Source: Branchiostoma floridae (Eukaryota > Chordata > Leptocardii > Amphioxiformes > Branchiostomatidae). Taken from it: a stretch of 64,000 bases of DNA. The position numbers and the translations under genes were made by a program. The notes beneath the pieces are model-generated. The model had not been told where the DNA came from, did not search any database, and saw only the letters and a program-made list of their open reading frames with translations. Of this stretch, positions 10,287-20,370 are shown one piece after another (within the stretch, counting starts at the first letter, position 1; each line of letters opens with the position of its first letter). The stretch spans positions 1,393,489 to 1,457,488 of the forward strand of contig NC_049982.1 of the NCBI RefSeq assembly GCF_000003815.2, read 5' to 3'.

Positions 10287-10955
10287 AAATTCTCTTCAGT
10301 TCAGTTCAGCAACACCCCACCCCCCCCCCCTGTCGTCTGCTCTACTGTCTATTATTCAGTAAGTTGATGGGAACGGATTCAGAACAAACAAGGGGTAGGA
10401 GTGCTTCAGTTTCCTTGGAAAGAATTCTCTTTAGTCCAGTTCATTTCGCCTGTTATGGTGACACAAAGTCTCCTTGAAATTCCCACTAAGACAGATCTCC
10501 AGGTTGATGTTAGAGGAGGCCTTAAAAGTGCCTAACCAACTCACCAAGCAAAATCCAGAAAAAAAGATCGCTTGTGTTGGTGGAAAGCATAGTTTTTATT
10601 CGCTTGAAACTGTTCCTTTTTGGACTGTCTGAGTTAATGGGGTGCGTTGACTCTCTTGAGTTGGAATATCAATTCAGGACTGGCTTCAATTTGTTTAGAA
10701 TGTAATTGTAAAAACAATTGTTTTTTGGGTAGTTGTCCGATTTAGCTTTACAGTTTTAGTACCAGCTTTGCAAGTTTATGCAGGTTAGCTGAAATAAGTG
10801 AAGGAAAACAAGAGCGCGGTGAAAATGTGTATATTAGGGACTACAAAAATGTATCTTTTCGTGTCACCATGATGAAATGTAGCAAGACAATTTTTGAACA
10901 AACTTTGATCAGGTTGTGTTTTGTTTTCTCGGCATTAAATCATCATTACCCCCTC
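10287..10955. other. Unassigned non-coding sequence
   Basis: Contains a C homopolymer at about 10320-10330, and AGAATTCTCTTTAGTCCAGT near 10421 that echoes AAATTCTCTTCAGTTCAGTT near 10287. Nothing else recognised. Confidence 0.35.
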
Positions 10956-10959
10956 CCAG

Positions 10960-11225
10960 TACGGGATTCCCTGAGCACAGCCTCTGTAATTAGCGCAATT
11001 AGCCACAGAAAGGTTAATTAACAGTTGCTTAATCTGCCATTTGCACGGCTTGAGTTCTCCCCGCCTACGGCACAGCGGAATAATGGGCTTACGCAAATCG
11101 CCACAAGTATGCAAATCAGGGCGCAATTGTGGCCATCAGCCGAACAAACCGGGTATTATTGCCACTATCGCCACACAAGGCCAATAAGCCCCTGCTGATG
11201 ACCGGGGCGGGGAAACGACGCCATC
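10960..11225. promoter_or_regulatory. Candidate conserved non-coding element or enhancer
   Basis: A dense set of developmental-type motifs lies in non-repetitive sequence: TAATTAGCGCAATTAG, GGTTAATTAACAG, an octamer-like ATGCAAAT at about 11109, TTACGCAAAT, and a GCCACA/GCCATC-rich part ending GACCGGGGCGGGG. Base composition is more even than in the flanking AT-rich DNA and frames are closed. This look is common in deuterostome enhancers. Conservation itself cannot be seen in a single sequence. Confidence 0.4.
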
Positions 11226-11434
11226 TTGGATTTCATCGCAAAATGTTGTCTACCAGTCTTTTCAACTTGTTATTCCTTCCGTGTAAACTCTTACACCAGG
11301 GCTAATTGCAAATCAACTTATTATGACGAAACAAACATGTCTAGCTAATTATATTACGTGACAAGTGTGTTGTGTGTTTTTTTTTTGTTAATAAGGGTTA
11401 ATTCATTCAGAACTACATAGAACTTTATCATCTT

Positions 11435-11514
11435 GGCCTGTACTTTGGTGCTTGCATACTCTTAGCTTGTAAGAGCAGAAACGTACAATAAAGGTCTTGA
11501 TTCATTCATTCATT
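11435..11514 (+). mobile_element. LINE 3' tail fragment, plus strand
   Basis: The sequence GCTTGTAAGAGCAGAA, then GTACAATAAAGGTCTTGATT, then (CATT)n is the + strand version of the tails at 9129 and 13382. It carries an AATAAA inside GTACAATAAAGG. The copy is heavily 5'-truncated. Confidence 0.75.
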
Positions 11515-11667
11515 ATTCTGCTGCACACATAGTGTGATATTTGCGTAGCCTGTCGGCTTGCGGACCTCTCCGGTCAGAGCCGACCTTGGCGACAACGGGG
11601 TCCTTCCGGGTCGGCGGGCTGGTAACGAGAGGGGCGGGTTACCCAGCAGTTCGGTCCGCCGGGTACG

Positions 11668-12010
11668 GAGAATGGCACCAGCAAGCGTGGATAAAGACGT
11701 CCATTGTGCACAACATAACAGTTATTCATTACAAGTAGCTGGATAAATTTTAGAAACCGTCAAACATTTCATGATGGTGTCGCCGCTACCCCATAATATC
11801 TTGTGTTTGTGCTATCTGTGAGTAGACATGAAATGGAGTTCCCTTCGGAACTTCAAGTTGTGGAGAAGAGAATGGTACCACCACGAGTGAATAAAGACAT
11901 CCATTGTGCACAACATAACAGTTATTCATTACAAGTAACTGGATAAATTTTAGAAACGGTCAGAAATTTTGTGCAGCTTTTACTACATTTCATCAGTGAC
12001 ACTGGAGGTG
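11668..12010 (-). repeat. Two spaced copies of a retroelement-like segment (family X)
   Basis: A 93-bp segment at 11668-11760 recurs at 11868-11960, exactly 200 bp apart. Both run from GAGAATGG through ATAAAGACRTCCATTGTGCA and ACAGTTATTCATTACAAGTA to TGGATAAATTTTAGAAAC. The end resembles the repeat near 20030 (AACTGGATATGATTTTGGAA, ACGGTCAAACG), and the start resembles minus-strand LINE tails. After the second copy comes TCATCAGTGACACTGGAGG, shared with the family X copies at 19385 and 20255. It is probably a piece of a retrotransposon on the minus strand; class not assigned. Confidence 0.6.
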
Positions 12011-12544
12011 CTTGTATCACTGCGGAATGGTGGAAGATTCTACTTGACATGTATGACCGTTTTCAAACATCTATGAATGTTTTCCTGCGTATATTATTAC
12101 CCAGCCTAACCTTTACCGACCTTTATTTTATATTTTTCTCCAAATGGCTAAGTAAAGGTCACAACAAATGCTTGTTTACAAATCTACACATGTTGGTACG
12201 GGTACTGTAGAATAGCATAAGGGTTCAGCTTCTTCTCGCTTCTTCAAAATGTGACCCCAGCCTCCATGGGTTTAGCTGTAGTCGGCTCTAAGCTATCAAA
12301 ATGCCAGAGGAATATATTTTTTTCAGTGCTACTCAAAGTGAGGGAATTCTTACTTTCTTTATAACCAGACAGGGTATTTTATCATTAACAGACATCAGTA
12401 CAATATACGATAAAGTTAATTTCCCCCTCTACTATATTCAATTTTTAAGGTACACAATGACAGATTTTTTGCAACAACATACTGGAGCTGACCGTGTCAA
12501 ACGCCGCTGCATCTTAACAGTGCTCTCAAGCAGACACTTGAGTA
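12011..12544. other. Unassigned AT-rich sequence
   Basis: Short open frames (11971-12210, 12301-12549) have no recognisable features. No other element seen. Confidence 0.35.
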
Positions 12545-12610
12545 GATGAATAAAGACATTTATTGTACATATTTGCCACACACTGGGCTAAACACATGTA
12601 CAGGGCACAG
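12545..12610 (-). mobile_element. LINE 3' tail fragment, second subtype, minus strand
   Basis: On the minus strand it reads GTTTAGCCCAGTGTGTGGCA, then ATGTACAATAAATGTCTTTA and TTCATC. This matches the tail of the LINE at 32563-32900 (CTAAACCCAGTGGGTATGAA, TGTACAATAAAGG). The limit at the right side is not clear. Confidence 0.6.
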
Positions 12611-13381
12611 CAAAACATGTTCAAAGTTTATAAAAAGCAATGAATACTAGCTAACTTCTAGCTATGTCGATTTAGTACGAATAACAGAGGGGATTTTGAC
12701 TAACTGCGTTTAAAATTTGATTCTGTTCACAGTACTTAAGTGATTAAGATAGAGAAATATGGTTTATACACTTCTACATATTGCATTTTTCTTTATGCAT
12801 CATGACCTAGATGCTATTTCAAAATGGCATTTGTCCTCTATTGTAAAAGTAAAATAAAAGGACATGGGACCAGGCATCGTGAGTACCATGAAAATAGTAC
12901 AAAGTAGCATCCTCGGATTCCCACTATTCAAATCATGCAATCAAAATAAGGATCAACAAGCAAGATTATCAATGAATGAATACTACCTTCACGTTTTTTT
13001 CATTGTCGTCCTAATTCTGGTGTAAAATGATATAAAGCATCTAATATTGCCAATACTTGGACATCGGAATTCCTTCCCCAACAATACGAACGAGAAAACA
13101 TTTTCATTTCCATTAGTCCACTTGAAGACGACACGGGAAAGAAAGTCCAAACAGCAACAAACAAAAGAAAGGAACCACATATCCCACCCCTCGATCTGTC
13201 GTTCCCATGGCAACATTAATCCCGTTTTTGTGTGCCTTCTCTAATCCTGGTGGAACTGATGGGGAGGGCTGACAGCACGTGCGGGGAGAAAGGCGGCCGG
13301 GCCTGCCTGGCGCCACGGTCGGGCAGTGGACATACTTCTGGTCAGCACCAGCCTAACTACGCAGGCTATAGGGAGAATAAT
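12611..13381. other. Unassigned non-coding sequence with a GC-rich block
   Basis: Mostly AT-rich, with a possible weak TGAATGAATAC tail near 12971. The part at 13220-13340 is GC-rich (AGGCGGCCGGGCCTGCCTGG) and could be a small CpG-rich regulatory patch. No splice or coding pattern is evident. Confidence 0.3.
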
Positions 13382-13715
13382 GAGTAAACGAATGAAGGCC
13401 TTTATTGTGCATTGATGTGCTCTTACAAGCTAAGTACAGGCCGATATCATGATAAAGTACATGAAGTTCCAACCACAATTAGTTGGTTCACAATCTTCCA
13501 CTTATCGCTTCTTTAGTCTGTTGTAAATGTTGGGACAAATGGAGCTAACTATTGGTGGTTAAAAGGAATATAACGTTTCACTGTACTATTGAGATATCGA
13601 AAACTTGAAGAGTTCATGTATACTTGAATACGATATTTTCTCTCATTCTTTTATAGTTTACAGTCAACAATAAAGTGACACTCGATTTCTATCTGATTTA
13701 GGTTACAATATTGAA
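13382..13715 (-). mobile_element. Degenerate LINE fragment with ORF C-terminus and 3' tail
   Basis: On the minus strand the frame reads QYCNLNQIEIECHFIVDCKL, then a stop, then KNER. The C..(E)xECHFxxxC pattern is the cysteine-histidine motif that follows the reverse transcriptase domain in CR1/L2-like LINEs (family knowledge). Several frame breaks follow, then the tail with CTTGTAAGAGCACATCAATG, CACAATAAAGGCC and TTCATTCG. The copy is 5'-truncated and decayed, so it is not functional. Confidence 0.7.
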
Positions 13716-14499
13716 TAGTTGACCAGCTGCGTTGGGCAACTATACACGGGTTCACTCCCCCGGCCCATTATCTATAACTTATTAAGAAGGTCTGGTGGAG
13801 GCTTACATCGCTACACAACCTCAACTGTCAGTCTGCACAGACTATGACACATGAACTTCGGTCAACAAAAATTGCAAACTTCTTAGATAAAATGTCTACA
13901 CAGTCAACACATAAACTCAGAGGGTCAGGAAACAGAAGAAAAATCGACAAAAGACACAAAATTTGCGGTGAAAGAGAGGGAAAAAACGTAGAACCAGTAA
14001 TAGTTTACCAGATTAAAGTGAATAACAGGCGAGTCGAGTTCGCCGGCCAGACATGGTGTATATCATCATGGATAGAGGAAGCTATGGGGAAATGACACTG
14101 GCTTTACGGGAGAATATCTCATGTCAATAAGGACAAAGATACGAAAATATAGAATTAGACCGCTCCAGCAGAAATTCTAACATTTACTTTTGTGTTTTAA
14201 AAACCCCTGAACGTGTTCCAAACGTGCAGAACAGGTACCACCTAATTTGAAGCAGGAGAACCACTGGTGGTGAGGCTGCTATTAGTTGAGCTAGAAAGAC
14301 ATCCCAGGGTAGCATCATACCCTTTAATATGGGTTCATTATCAAAGGGTCATGCATATAATGTACATAATGTCGTTGGGATTGATGTACAAATGTAAAAA
14401 ATATACGACTAGCAAAGATGCTTTACTGATTTTACAAAGAAGTGGTATATACGTCCACTTTGTCGATAGGCTGTCGCCATGGTAACGGAGCGGATTGAA
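13716..14499. other. Unassigned non-coding sequence
   Basis: A plus-strand open frame at 13844-14095 (83 codons, basic, containing NNRRVEFAGQTWCISSWIEE) begins in non-repetitive sequence and matches no family I can name. It lacks splice or promoter context, so it is not called. The rest shows nothing. Confidence 0.3.
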
Positions 14500-14720
14500 C
14501 CATTTTCTGTCCCACAGTAGAATCTCTCCCTGTATGACGTCAGGATCTCAGGGTAAAGTTTATGATAATTTGACTGTACAATCTGTACCTCCGCTGGGAG
14601 CCACCCATAGGAAACCCGGGCCGTAATCTCACAGTCTGTGACGTGTGCGGATTGGGTTAATCGGCTTAGCGCGGATTACTGGTGCGTCTGGAACAACAAA
14701 CAACGGACGGGATTCAAGAG
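14500..14720. promoter_or_regulatory. Candidate conserved non-coding element
   Basis: Non-repetitive sequence with clustered motifs: CACAGTCTGTGACGTGTG (palindromic CACAG/CTGTG plus a CRE-like half), GGATTGGGTTAATCGG and GCGCGGATTACTGG. The last two contain GGATTA/TAATCG sites typical of Otx/Pitx/Gsc-type homeodomains. Function inferred from motif content only. Confidence 0.3.
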
Positions 14721-15014
14721 AACTGGGAACTAAGAGGACTGTTGGACAAGTTGAATTAAATTCTATGAGCTCCACTTGATACTTTTGCTTGCATTAACAC
14801 CACTGGGGGGAACTCATAAGTCCTACGACTTGGAACTAGTTTGTTGCAGGTCATTCTTACATATATAGTCAGGTTTCTATTGAAACTACTCATATAGTCT
14901 GTCGTTTGGTTTGAATGACCAGAATACATTTCTTCTAATAAAGAGCACAATCACTAGAGAGCTAGTGTAGGACAATATAGACCGGCTTTTCGTACAGGCG
15001 AGTTGGAGCATAAG

Positions 15015-15215
15015 GGATGTCCCTGTAGCTCAACAGTTCCAATAAGTTAGTAACTGGGGAACGTCGGTTCAAACCTGGTTAGGAAATTTTCGTGATGAGC
15101 CTGAGATGATCTTACAAAACAGCCGGACTAGTCAGGCAAACCGTCTCTACCGGTAACCATGCTATCGCTCCTGCTCTGCTAGTGTAAAGTCTCACTTCCA
15201 ATCCGGGACCCGGTC
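15015..15215 (+). mobile_element. Candidate tRNA-derived SINE head
   Basis: An A-box-like TAGCTCAACAG (15026-15036) and a B-box-like GGTTCAAACC (15066-15075) are 30 bp apart, the spacing of an RNA polymerase III internal promoter. The stretch starts TCCCTGTAGCTCAACAG like a tRNA 5' half, but the acceptor stem does not pair, so it is not an intact tRNA. A further 130 bp with ACAGCCGGACTAGTCAGGC and a CCGGGACCCGG palindrome may be the SINE body. A second copy in the window would have helped but I did not find one. Confidence 0.4.
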
Positions 15216-16299
15216 GGATTGTTTCTAAAAACAAAACAAAAAAGTAATGTATACGTAAAAATACACACAAAAATGCCCACGACTATTTTCTTTACGTCTT
15301 GTGTAGTTTGTTGTCTTTCATATCATACTTTTCGTTCCCGAAAGCTGCCCGGTCGGGCCCCTGTTAGGAAATGTGACGTAGGCCTAAGCTGGGAAGAAAT
15401 TGTACCTAGTGAAGAGTCAATGAGATTTGCATTAAATCTAGTTCAGAGCAGCACGTTTCAAAGTTTTTACATCTCTTGCTCTTTTTCATTTTCGTTCTTC
15501 TATTTAGTACGTAGATATTTGTAGTCGAATACCTTGTTGCATTGGGTGCTTTCTACCCATTGCGTAGGTTATGTCTTATTCTGCGACAGAATACTTGTTT
15601 GTACCAAAAGGCAAGATTCAAACACTTTCTCCCCTACCCACAACCTCGTCACCTAAGAATACTGCTCATTTAACAAACGCCTCATAAAATTTAGACCCTT
15701 TAGCACCCCTAATGATGTAATGAACCCGTCCAGATTGTCTGCCGCGAGGTCAATGACCTGTAAACAAGTTGGGCGGAGTTTCGCGGGTTGTTGTGTGTTG
15801 GGTCACCTCAAGTGAACTATGGGTGCGGAGACATGGTCCTCAGTTTACATGGTTTACCATTTCCAATTTTACGATTATACCATTTCCTGTTTGCCTCTTT
15901 TTGTCTTTCCCTCCTTCTCTTCATCCGTCTTTTGCTGCTGTCAGCCTTACTCTTACACATTCCCTTTTAGAGGTCTTCTCAGATAGTTCACGTTATAACC
16001 AACTCTTTATGTTGTTTCGTCTCTTTCCTTTCCCTTTTTCCTTTTTACCATTTTACAAATAAAAACAAATTCAAAACTATCAAATTTGTAATGATACAAA
16101 CAATCGCACACACACTACGTATACAAAACTATCTCATCAACCAACCAAAACTGGTTATCTATAGAGTAGAATATAAACATTACACATACTTTAAATTTTC
16201 TTCAGCATAACTTACCTTACATTTGCACCTGACAACAAAACGAGATTAAAACTTTTTATCCACAAATCCTTCATTTCCTTGTGCGGGGTACAGTTTTCC
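15216..16299. other. Unassigned sequence with a pyrimidine-rich tract
   Basis: Positions 15860-16060 are rich in T and C (TTTTTGTCTTTCCCTCCTTC), which creates hydrophobic-looking frames on the + strand. These are composition artefacts. No element recognised. Confidence 0.3.
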
Positions 16300-16460
16300 G
16301 GGAGGGTTGTTTGAGTCGTTTAAAATTCCGCGAAGCTGCGTTTGATATGTTAGCCGGCTGTTCCGCGGCGGTTCAGCCGGGAGGTGAGGTGGGGAGAATT
16401 GAGTTACGGCTCCCTTTGGTGCTGACGGGTCGCCATTACCCTCACTAAGGCCGTCCTGAT
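16300..16460. promoter_or_regulatory. Candidate GC-rich regulatory patch
   Basis: This short block stands out from its AT-rich surroundings. It contains AGCCGGCTGTTCCGCGGCGG, TTCAGCCGGGAGGTGAGG and TGCTGACGGGTCGCC. No repeat match elsewhere in the window. Very tentative. Confidence 0.2.
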
Positions 16461-17700
16461 TTCATTATACCCAAGACATCCTCAGGGCACCAGAACTGGT
16501 GCTGGCGTGGAAACAAAACGGAAGAAAGAAGTTGGACCAAAACAAAAGTTTCCTACATAATTAGCTGTGGTCGAGAAGTTTGAACAAATGACTAAACACA
16601 TGAAACATAAAAAGAGCAATGTACAAGTAAGTACGACATGTTCGTAATTCTGATAGGACATTAGATAATTTACGAATAGTTTTGATTGTCTAATTGTTTG
16701 TGTCACTTTGCAGCTCTATTGTGCGATTGGAGCAGAAATGCATTTTTCCGCATCGCGTGAAAATTGGTGCGCACGCGGATGTCATTCATATAATTGAACA
16801 TGCGTGGCCCTTTCTGTCCTGCTACGTGATATCCAAGCAGATGTAGCGAAATGTTTCTTTCACGTTTGTTTTAGACCATTTTGTAGTCTCCTTAGTCGGC
16901 TTTCCGGCTGTCAATTCTTAGAGCCTTAAATGCTTAATTAAGAGGATGCTAAGTAAAAGTTAGGTGTGACGGATCGTTCAGTGTAATATAATTAGCTGCT
17001 GCCGCACCGCGTGCCTGCGAAGCTGGTGTGTTACGCCGAATGGCGGTTATACCGGCTATGTAGATACAGATACGGAACCCCTGCTTCTTGTCAAAAGTCC
17101 TAGTTTGTCTCGCTTTACCTTCTTCTAAAGAAAACCAGAAAGACTTACAAAGTTCTGTAGAACACGCGAAAGCTAAACTGGACTCTTCACCAGCGTATAG
17201 ATTACTGGGAACAACACTGCGGTAAAACATGCTAACTTTGTTACCGGCTCGCACGTTCGGTAACTTCAAAGTCTTCCACAGCGGTGTCGCTTTGCTTTCA
17301 ATTCATCTCAGATTGTGTTGTCTTTTACTTCTGTTCACCCAAGCGCCATTTCTTTTGAACAATTCTTGGAGTTAGAGGTAAAACTTTGTTGCGCTGGTTT
17401 TTACCCCATTTCACTCTGCGAACTCTTGAATCTTCAAACAGGTGGTTCCGTATCGGCATAATCATCAAACTTTTTCAGCGGCTTAAACTTTGGCTAGTGG
17501 TCCATGATGAAGTTCCAGTTTATTGTAACGCACTTTGACTTTGACTTGGTACTGATGTAATATATCCTGAACACAAGCGTTTAAAACTTTCAAGTTTTAG
17601 AATTGCGTATGGGTCTTCGTTCAACAACTCCCATTCCCAACCACTGCACGACAATGCCCTGCTATGCCCCACTGACGACCCGCTCCTCTAGACACAAAGC
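16461..17700. other. Unassigned non-coding sequence
   Basis: Nothing recognised on either strand. The minus-strand frame at 16949-17269 (106 codons) has no domain-like character. Confidence 0.35.
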
Positions 17701-17705
17701 TTATG

Positions 17706-17816
17706 TCTCCTATCCCCCTCCAATTCCGCCTATACCCCCCCCCCCCAATTCCACCCATACCCTCTTCAGTCCCACCTATACCCCCTCCAGTCCCATCTAT
17801 ACCCCCTCCCCACCAG
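17706..17816. repeat. C-rich polypyrimidine minisatellite
   Basis: Imperfect repeats of a roughly 18-22 bp unit, CCCACCTATACCCCCTCCAG, include a 13-base C run at about 17737-17749. The complementary strand carries several G runs (GGGGGTATAG spacing), giving potential for G-quadruplex and i-motif structure. It is flanked by similar segments, TATGCCCCACTGACGACCCG at 17664 and ATGCCCCCTGACGTCCCG at 17838. Confidence 0.75.
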
Positions 17817-18750
17817 GGCACGGCAGTCTCCCCGCCATGCCCCCTGACGTCCCGCTCCGCTGGACAGTCCGGCTTATGCCATTTTCCACACGTTTGAAGT
17901 GCGATAGTTCGGGATTTGTCGCCTAAGCGTCCCGCGGAAATTAAAACAAAAGGAATGTCATCGGTTCACTTGAACCAGAATTAGGAGGAAGGTAAATAGA
18001 TTGTGGAGATGCCTGCCGCCCTTTCGGCAGCCGTGTTTGTGTAAAAGTGGGAGTTTAACTCGCTGATTAAGGGATTTCCTTATTTTGGTCTCCGTGGAAA
18101 TTAAAACAAAACAACTCCCGTTAGACAGCGTGGAGAAATGAGGCATGCCCACTCCTGACGTCACGGCACAAAGGTCAGAAGTTAAAAGTCAACCTTTAAG
18201 TATTCATTTCTTTTCACTTGTTCACTTTTAGGGTGCCTTCGTTTCAGGTGTAATAATCTATCGTAAGAGATCATTGCCAAAGATTTAATTATGTTTTGAG
18301 CTGGTTTAGGTCATTGCATTTTTTCCTGTTCTTTATTCGTGTGACTTTTATGCTCTGACGATTATCTTTGACTTTTGTCATATCTCCCTGTAGTTATGGG
18401 GTAGGGAATCTCCCGACCAGCCCTGGTAACCCCTGCTTCGCCTATATGGTCAGTTAGTCCTCACTCATACTGAGCAATTGAGCTGGTCTTAATCATGATG
18501 TTTCTGACCTAGGGCGAAGAGATGCTGTTACAGTTACAATCGTGTAACCCGTAACCTTGGAGTGGATTTCAGGTCTTGTTACGAGGTGACCATTAAGTAG
18601 AAAAAAAAAGGCACATATTAGGAAACATGATGTTTTGAGTGTTTCGGAGAGTTGTATCCGGTTTTACCAGAGAAACACTGCCGGTTTTATGACACATAGT
18701 CAGTAGACATTTCTTGTTGGCAAACTGCAGAGGGCCATATGATATGCGAT
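17817..18750. other. Non-coding sequence with a duplicated GGAAATTAAAACAAAA motif
   Basis: The motif GGAAATTAAAACAAAA occurs at about 17936 and 18096, bracketing a block with GCCGCCCTTTCGGCAGC and GCTGATTAAGGGATTTCC. This could be a small regulatory element or a diverged duplication. No gene seen. Confidence 0.35.
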
Positions 18751-18825
18751 ATGATGAATGAATTGACGAATGAGGACGTCTATTGTACATATATACCCAT
18801 TGATTTAAGTACAGGTCAGAACACG
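18751..18825 (-). mobile_element. LINE 3' tail fragment, second subtype, minus strand
   Basis: On the minus strand it reads GACCTGTACTTAAATCAATG, GGTATATATGTACAATAGAC and CGTCAATTCATTCATC. This aligns to the tail of the LINE at 32563 (GACCTGTACTAAACCCAGTG). The AATAAA is mutated to AATAGA. Confidence 0.65.
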
Positions 18826-18924
18826 AGAAGAATAGTAACAATGCCAGTCTACCGCAGGAATTATACTTCTACTAAGTGAGTTTGACTTCTTTGTGATGAT
18901 GAACATGTAAGAACCCATAGTACC

Positions 18925-19095
18925 CGGCATGTCGATAAAGATTAGACATCCAGGTAATAGGATACACAAAGTGGCAATTCTACAAGCAACTGGATATGAT
19001 TCTGGAAGATATTGGAGAGCAGGTTTTATATCCTAACTATGCATTGATATGCAAAGGATTTGAAGACAAGTTATACTAGCCCAATAGGAAACAAA
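18925..19095. repeat. Family X-like repeat and paralogous empty site
   Basis: CATGTCGATAAAGATTAGAC followed by ATCCAGGTAATAGGATA matches the sequence flanking the hairpin element at 19118, without the insert. Next come CAAGCAACTGGATATGATTC and an AACTATG...CCCAATAGGAAAC block that recurs at 20255-20370. These are pieces of one dispersed repeat. Confidence 0.65.
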
Positions 19096-19108
19096 GGTAA
19101 GATATGTC

Positions 19109-19351
19109 GGTAAAGGTTAGCCTCTACCAGGCTCCGTGGTTCGGTGGTCTAATTGTCGAAATTGGACAAATAGAGTCAATAGTACGCTAGGGGAGTCAGC
19201 CGGCCGAGTATGACCATTATATAATATATCGTGGTTTGGATAATGGTCCTACTCGGCCGGCTGGCTCCCCTACCATACTATAGACTCTATTTGTCCAATT
19301 TCGACAATTAGACCACTGAACCACGGAGCCTGGTAGAGGCTAGGTAAAGGT
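19109..19351. mobile_element. 225-bp foldback MITE with 9-bp target duplication (Mutator-like)
   Basis: The element spans 19118-19342. It is almost entirely one inverted repeat: arms of about 103 bp with about 6 mismatches and a loop of about 19 bp. Termini are TAGCCTCTACCAGGCTCCGT and its complement. It is flanked by GGTAAAGGT at 19109-19117 and 19343-19351. The duplication could be up to 11 bp if the TA/TA of the terminus is host sequence. A related uninterrupted site at 18925-18965 reads GTCGATAAAGATTAGACATC, confirming insertion. A 9-11 bp duplication with long inverted repeats fits Mutator-like elements better than hAT. No coding capacity. Confidence 0.85.
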
Positions 19352-19384
19352 TAGACATCCAGGGAATAAGATATGCCAAGGAGT

Positions 19385-19490
19385 ATTTACCCAAGCAGTA
19401 TGATTTTGGAAACGGTCAGACGATTCACATAGTATCCACTTTCATTCGTCAGTGACACTGAAGTGATCTGGAAGAAACTGGTCTTTTAAG
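19385..19490 (-). repeat. Family X repeat copy
   Basis: Contains CCAAGCAGTATGATTTTGGA, AACGGTCAGACG, then TTCGTCAGTGACACTGAAGT and GATCTGGAAGAAACTGGTC. All of these recur in the copy near 20030-20300. Strand is assigned by analogy with the copy at 11868, where the segment follows a minus-strand tail. Confidence 0.55.
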
Positions 19491-19559
19491 GTAAGATAAG
19501 TCAAAACGTGCTCTCTCAACAAGATCTCTTCAGTGTCACCGAAGAAAGATAAGGGATGT

Positions 19560-19625
19560 TACTTGAAACGTCTAACCGTTTTCCAAATCATATCCGGTTG
19601 CTTGAGTAACTGCTTTATTTTTTTT
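19560..19625 (+). repeat. Family X repeat copy, opposite orientation
   Basis: Reads GAAACGTCTAACCGTTTTCC, AAATCATATCCGGTTGCTTG and AGTAACTGCTTTATTTT, the reverse complement of the copy at 20020-20070. The two copies face each other across about 450 bp. Confidence 0.6.
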
Positions 19626-20019
19626 ACATTTACGGTATATTTTACAATGAGTGCTGAAGTAGGGGGTGATTGAATGGAGATATTGCATCATATTTCCGAA
19701 CAAGTCCATGACAAAAGTTCGTGTTCTCTCGCCCGACGCACCTGATTGGTTGTTTACAGAGGATGATGTCATCCGTAACATGAAGTTTGTGCGGCTTAAA
19801 GTTTCCTCATCTCGTTCCCAGAGTCACACCTGGCCATGTTTGCTCACAAAACAGATCAGATGGCCGCAATCAGGGGCGCAGCGGTGCATGACGGGACAGG
19901 TATGACAGGTATGTTCCCCGGGCTGTGTGACGTCACGGTCGGGAACTTCTGATGCCGTGTCAATCAAAATGTTGCTGAACAACATGGAAGAGTGAAGCAC
20001 GTGCGTTAAACCATTTGCC

Positions 20020-20370
20020 AAAAAGCAGTTACTCAAGCAACTGGATATGATTTTGGAAACGGTCAAACGTTTGTTTGTTTGTTTGTTTGTTTGTTTATTG
20101 GAATCTCCATTAGACTTTACAATTTTCTCGTAAACTCTATTCTTCCTGGAGTCCATTTTTAAAGTTTACAAACCAGGTTACAATACAATCAAAAACAAGA
20201 GTCAACATAAACGTAGAAGCATAACATAAGAAGTATTGAAGCAAACTGAACTAGTGTTCACTAGTTTTCGTCAGTGACATTTAAGTGATCTGGAAGAAAC
20301 CGGTCGTTTATACCCTAACTATGAATGAAGACAATTCTAGGTGACCAATAGGAAACATTGTAAGGCAAAG
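20020..20370 (-). repeat. Family X repeat copy, split by a (GTTT)n tract
   Basis: Positions 20020-20070 carry AAAAGCAGTTACTCAAGCAA, CTGGATATGATTTTGGAAAC and GGTCAAACG. After the (GTTT)n-initiated insert, the sequence resumes near 20262 with TTCGTCAGTGACATTTAAGT and GATCTGGAAGAAACCGGTCG, ending CAATAGGAAACATTG. The part between (20072-20260) starts with (GTTT)n and may be a separate insertion. Confidence 0.5.
20071..20098. repeat. (GTTT)n microsatellite
   Basis: Six or seven perfect GTTT units followed by ATTGG. It may be the tail of a minus-strand retroposed insert covering about 20072-20250. Confidence 0.85.

Noticed and set aside
9896-10477. Plus-strand open frame of 193 codons with hydrophobic residues
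   Set aside because: It passes through 100 N and its hydrophobic character follows from T-rich DNA.
13844-14095. Plus-strand basic frame of 83 codons
   Set aside because: No family resemblance, no splice or promoter context; kept only as a note.
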